From Archaeoglobus sp. JdFR-27 (GTDB lineage: Archaea; Halobacteriota; Archaeoglobi; Archaeoglobales; Archaeoglobaceae), in the NCBI GenBank assembly GCA_002011235.1, contig MTMO01000002.1:1-64000 (forward strand): DNA of 64,000 bases, read 5' to 3'. Under the pieces are notes generated by a model. The model saw only the letters and a list, made by a program, of their open reading frames with translations, was not told the origin of the DNA and searched no databases. The position numbers and the translations under genes are program-made. Position 1 is the stretch's first letter, and every line of letters begins with the position of its first letter. Shown here piece after piece: positions 61,957-64,000 of this stretch.

Positions 61957-61986
61957 ATTAATTATTAAAAATTAATACGGTTATTA
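61957..61986. promoter_or_regulatory. 30-bp element shared with the amidase promoter (copy 1)
   Basis: Matches 63666-63695 at 28 of 30 positions, in the same orientation, including an ACG within otherwise AT-only sequence (ATTAATACG). It lies about 70-100 bp upstream of lplA. ATTAAT motifs repeat within it at about 14-bp spacing. It is probably a regulator-binding site coordinating the lipoate/CoA-transferase operon with the amidase. Confidence 0.5.
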
Positions 61987-62054
61987 TTCTTAATTTTGTT
62001 TCTACTAACAATAATAAATTTAATTAAATTTTTAAATAAAAAAAATTGATGTAA

Positions 62055-62576
62055 TTAAAAGAGGCCTGGCATGTATTGGGGGAGGAACAATATAAATCCG
62101 TAGATTCCAGTGAGTACACCTTCACCTATGAGTACCCAAGCGGTAAATCTTGTTATGTTCATCCCTAAACCTAACAGAAGGAAGAACAGGAACCACAGGA
62201 AAGCCCAGAGCCACCAGATAACCGCTAAAACTGGACCGTACATAACACTAGTACCCTCTATTAATGTAAGGATACCACTTGGGACAGCAGTAATCGCAAC
62301 CATCAAACAGTACCAGCCTAACGCTCGTTGATCTTCTTGGTCTCTTTTTATATTTGTGGCAACCCATAGATATGTGAATGAGAATAACAGTCCTTGTGCC
62401 CCTGCTATAATAATCTTGTCAACATAAGCTGTGTAAAATGAATTAAGGAAAGTCACGATTCCTGTAAAGTAGTTCATAATCATAGCATCCTTAGCGACAA
62501 GTTTATCAAGAAGCCAAAGTCCATTGATTACAAGAACAAACCCAACATAAACTAATGACATTCCTAAAAGCGACAT
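62055..62576 (-). CDS. amiS: AmiS/UreI-family amide or urea channel
   Basis: A 173-aa membrane protein with six hydrophobic helices, belonging to the AmiS/UreI family of proton-gated urea and short-amide channels (MSLLGMSLVYVGFVLVINGL; GWYCLMVAITAVPSGI). It lies 47 bp downstream of the amidase gene. The pair repeats the classical amiE-amiS arrangement: uptake of an aliphatic amide and its hydrolysis. Confidence 0.88.
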   Translation of the reverse strand: MSLLGMSLVYVGFVLVINGLWLLDKLVAKDAMIMNYFTGIVTFLNSFYTAYVDKIIIAGAQGLLFSFTYLWVATNIKRDQEDQRALGWYCLMVAITAVPSGILTLIEGTSVMYGPVLAVIWWLWAFLWFLFFLLLGLGMNITRFTAWVLIGEGVLTGIYGFILFLPQYMPGLF

Positions 62577-62623
62577 ATCGAACCCTCCTTTTTAATAAAA
62601 TTATAAAAAAATAAATGATTAAA

Positions 62624-63616
62624 CTAGTCACCTGGGGGTTCGGGGGTAGTCCTTGTTACACTCTCAGACATTTGTTTGGCTTTTTTCACATCTGTTGCCC
62701 AAATCTTGTAGAATTCATAGGGACATTCTGCAAACCCTTCCTCAGAGTCTCCAGCTGCTGCTGTTGCTGTATATCCTCTATGAAGGAGTTTGTACAGATG
62801 ATTTTGAGACATCCAATTTCTCCTGGCGTTTCTAATTGCAGAAACTGAGAGTTCTGAGTACTGAACCTCGTCCGGAGATGATTCACATTCTGCAAGTACA
62901 CGACCATCAAAGTCAATTATTGCTGAATGTCCAAAGTAATAGTAGGTTCCATCCCATCCAGCCATGTTTGCAACTGCGACATAAGAATTGTTGCACCAAG
63001 CCATAACTCTTGCTATTTCGATTTGCTGTACTTTTGGCGGATACATGTATCCCTGGCATCTGACAATTAGTTCAGCGCCTTTCATTGCACAGTCTCGCCA
63101 TATTTCCGGATAGTTACCATCGTCACAGATGATTAGGCTTACTTTCAAACCTTTTGGACCTTCGGAAACATACGTTTCTTTCCCAGGATACCAGGGTTCT
63201 ATAGGTACCCAAGGCATGATTTTTCGATATTTTTGGACTATCTCTCCTTTGTCATTCATCAATATCAAAGTGTTGTAGGGGTTTCTTTTTGGATGGTCTT
63301 CATGTAGTTCACCAGTTAATGAGAACACTCCCCACACTCCAAATTTTCTACAACCCTCCGCGAAGATTTCTGTTTCATCTCCAGGAACCGTAGTTGAAAG
63401 CTCTTTCCACTTAACTGGGTTGAAGCCCTGAGTGCTATACTCTGGGAAAATTATCAGGTCAAGGCCAGGAAGTCCTCTCTTACATCCTTCCATAAAGCTG
63501 ACAATTCTTTCACAGTTTTCTAGAACTTCTTCTTTTGTGCTTAAAACCGGGACTTTGTAGTTCACTACGGCTACACCAACTGTATCTTTCGAGGAGGCTA
63601 TATCTCCATGTGGCAT
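62624..63616 (-). CDS. amiE: Aliphatic amidase (nitrilase superfamily)
   Basis: A 330-aa amidase releasing ammonia from short aliphatic amides. The catalytic triad of the nitrilase fold is visible: Glu in [11 protein letters not shown], Lys in [14 protein letters not shown] and Cys in [13 protein letters not shown]. The motif context matches AmiE/AmiF rather than other nitrilases. GGTGAT precedes ATG 63616. It differs slightly in length from the 345-aa bacterial AmiE. Formamide as substrate is also possible. Confidence 0.92.
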   Translation of the reverse strand: MPHGDIASSKDTVGVAVVNYKVPVLSTKEEVLENCERIVSFMEGCKRGLPGLDLIIFPEYSTQGFNPVKWKELSTTVPGDETEIFAEGCRKFGVWGVFSLTGELHEDHPKRNPYNTLILMNDKGEIVQKYRKIMPWVPIEPWYPGKETYVSEGPKGLKVSLIICDDGNYPEIWRDCAMKGAELIVRCQGYMYPPKVQQIEIARVMAWCNNSYVAVANMAGWDGTYYYFGHSAIIDFDGRVLAECESSPDEVQYSELSVSAIRNARRNWMSQNHLYKLLHRGYTATAAAGDSEEGFAECPYEFYKIWATDVKKAKQMSESVTRTTPEPPGD

Positions 63617-63665
63617 TTATATCACCAACAATACGTATTTTTAATTGTATTTACAATTTGTTACT

Positions 63666-63695
63666 ATTAATTATTAAAGATTAATACGATTATTA
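63666..63695. promoter_or_regulatory. 30-bp element upstream of amiE (copy 2)
   Basis: 28 of 30 positions identical with 61957-61986. It sits about 50-80 bp before the amidase start and about 120 bp before the divergent RHH gene at 63813, so the RHH protein is a natural candidate for binding it. Confidence 0.5.
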
Positions 63696-63812
63696 ATTTA
63701 TTGAGTTTTTATTATAATTATTATTGAGAATGTTACCTATCCAATATTAATATTTATGTATTTAATATAAGAAAGAAAAATTATTTATACTTTTAAATCA
63801 ATTAAAGGAAAT

Positions 63813-64000
63813 GTGATTGAGAGGGTCTCAATTTCAATTGATGAAGAAACAAGAAAAAAATTAGAAGTTTTGAAAGAAGGTAACAAAAACGTTAGTGACA
63901 TCTGCAGGAAATTGATAGATATTGGTTTTGAACTACAGAGACTTAACGTCGATCTTGAGACAATAAAAATCTGGCTAGGTTTTCTTGCGGATGGCTGTGT
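63813..64000 (+). CDS. RHH (CopG-like) regulator, cut by the window edge
   Basis: A GTG start with AAAGGAAAT upstream, reading IERVSISIDEETRKKLEVLK then NVSDICRKLIDIGFEL, a ribbon-helix-helix DNA-binding domain. It is followed by a helical segment that runs off the window at residue 62. It is divergent from amiE and shares its promoter region. It probably regulates the amidase and, through the shared element, the lipoate/CoA-transferase operon. Confidence 0.75.
   Translation, partial: MIERVSISIDEETRKKLEVLKEGNKNVSDICRKLIDIGFELQRLNVDLETIKIWLGFLADGC

Overview
The window looks like the chromosome of a hyperthermophilic euryarchaeon, most likely a member of the Archaeoglobales (inference from gene content, not a database result). 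It carries archaeal informational genes (topoisomerase VI A/B, RfcS, 20S proteasome beta, KH-domain CPSF nuclease, ribosomal S3Ae), a form III RuBisCO, a beta-oxidation cluster with a fused 3-hydroxyacyl-CoA dehydrogenase/enoyl-CoA hydratase, cytochrome c maturation genes, and many TATA-box/leaderless starts. I see three tRNA-related loci and no CRISPR array or insertion sequence.

Layout. 1-4.5 kb: a small HesB-like remnant followed by a tightly overlapping nitrogenase-like cluster (one NifD/E-like subunit, a NifH-like ATPase, a NifB-like radical SAM protein), then a decayed zinc-ribbon ORF. 4.9-14.3 kb: housekeeping genes (Trm112-like, PyrG, GMP synthase PPase subunit, class III aminotransferase, DraG-like glycohydrolase, thioredoxin reductase, GYD protein, RfcS) ending in a frameshifted enoyl-CoA hydratase. 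14.38-26.78 kb: an integrated element bounded by a perfect 46-bp repeat of the 3' half of tRNA-Thr(CGU). Its integrase gene (ribbon-helix-helix N-terminus plus tyrosine recombinase) is split by the integration, SSV style. It encodes a tail tape-measure protein and other tail-like proteins, several AbrB or RHH regulators with visible operator arrays, membrane proteins and an NYN nuclease, but no capsid, portal or large terminase. 27-38 kb: threonine synthase, MobB, aCPSF1, PsmB, topoisomerase VI, ferredoxin, a phytoene-dehydrogenase-like flavoprotein and CcmAB. 38-46 kb: thiolase, a Cys-less HMG-CoA-synthase-like/DUF35 fusion, the HAD/ECH fusion, RuBisCO, a DMT transporter, S3Ae and a sirtuin. 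46.6-56.7 kb: an E1-like protein, a DUF362 Fe-S protein, an intron-containing tRNA-Ser, two cytosolic molybdopterin oxidoreductases around an ACR3 arsenite exporter, and small metal-binding proteins.

56.8-63.6 kb: a minus-strand series of amidase, amide channel, bipartite lipoate ligase (LplA, LplB), stand-alone lipoyl carrier, two long class III CoA-transferases and two cysteine-containing small proteins. A 30-bp element shared upstream of the amidase and of lplA, with a divergent RHH regulator at the right edge, suggests these are one regulon.

The two strongest candidates for an undescribed system are the minimal nitrogenase-like D-H-B cluster, whose D protein keeps residues aligned with both FeMo-cofactor ligands, and the lipoyl-carrier/CoA-transferase operon. 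Two cautions apply. Several genes in the first 21 kb carry single-base indels, mostly in homopolymers, which may be assembly errors rather than real decay. In addition, three genes seem to start at non-canonical codons (ATT, CTG, ACG), which needs proteomic or resequencing support.
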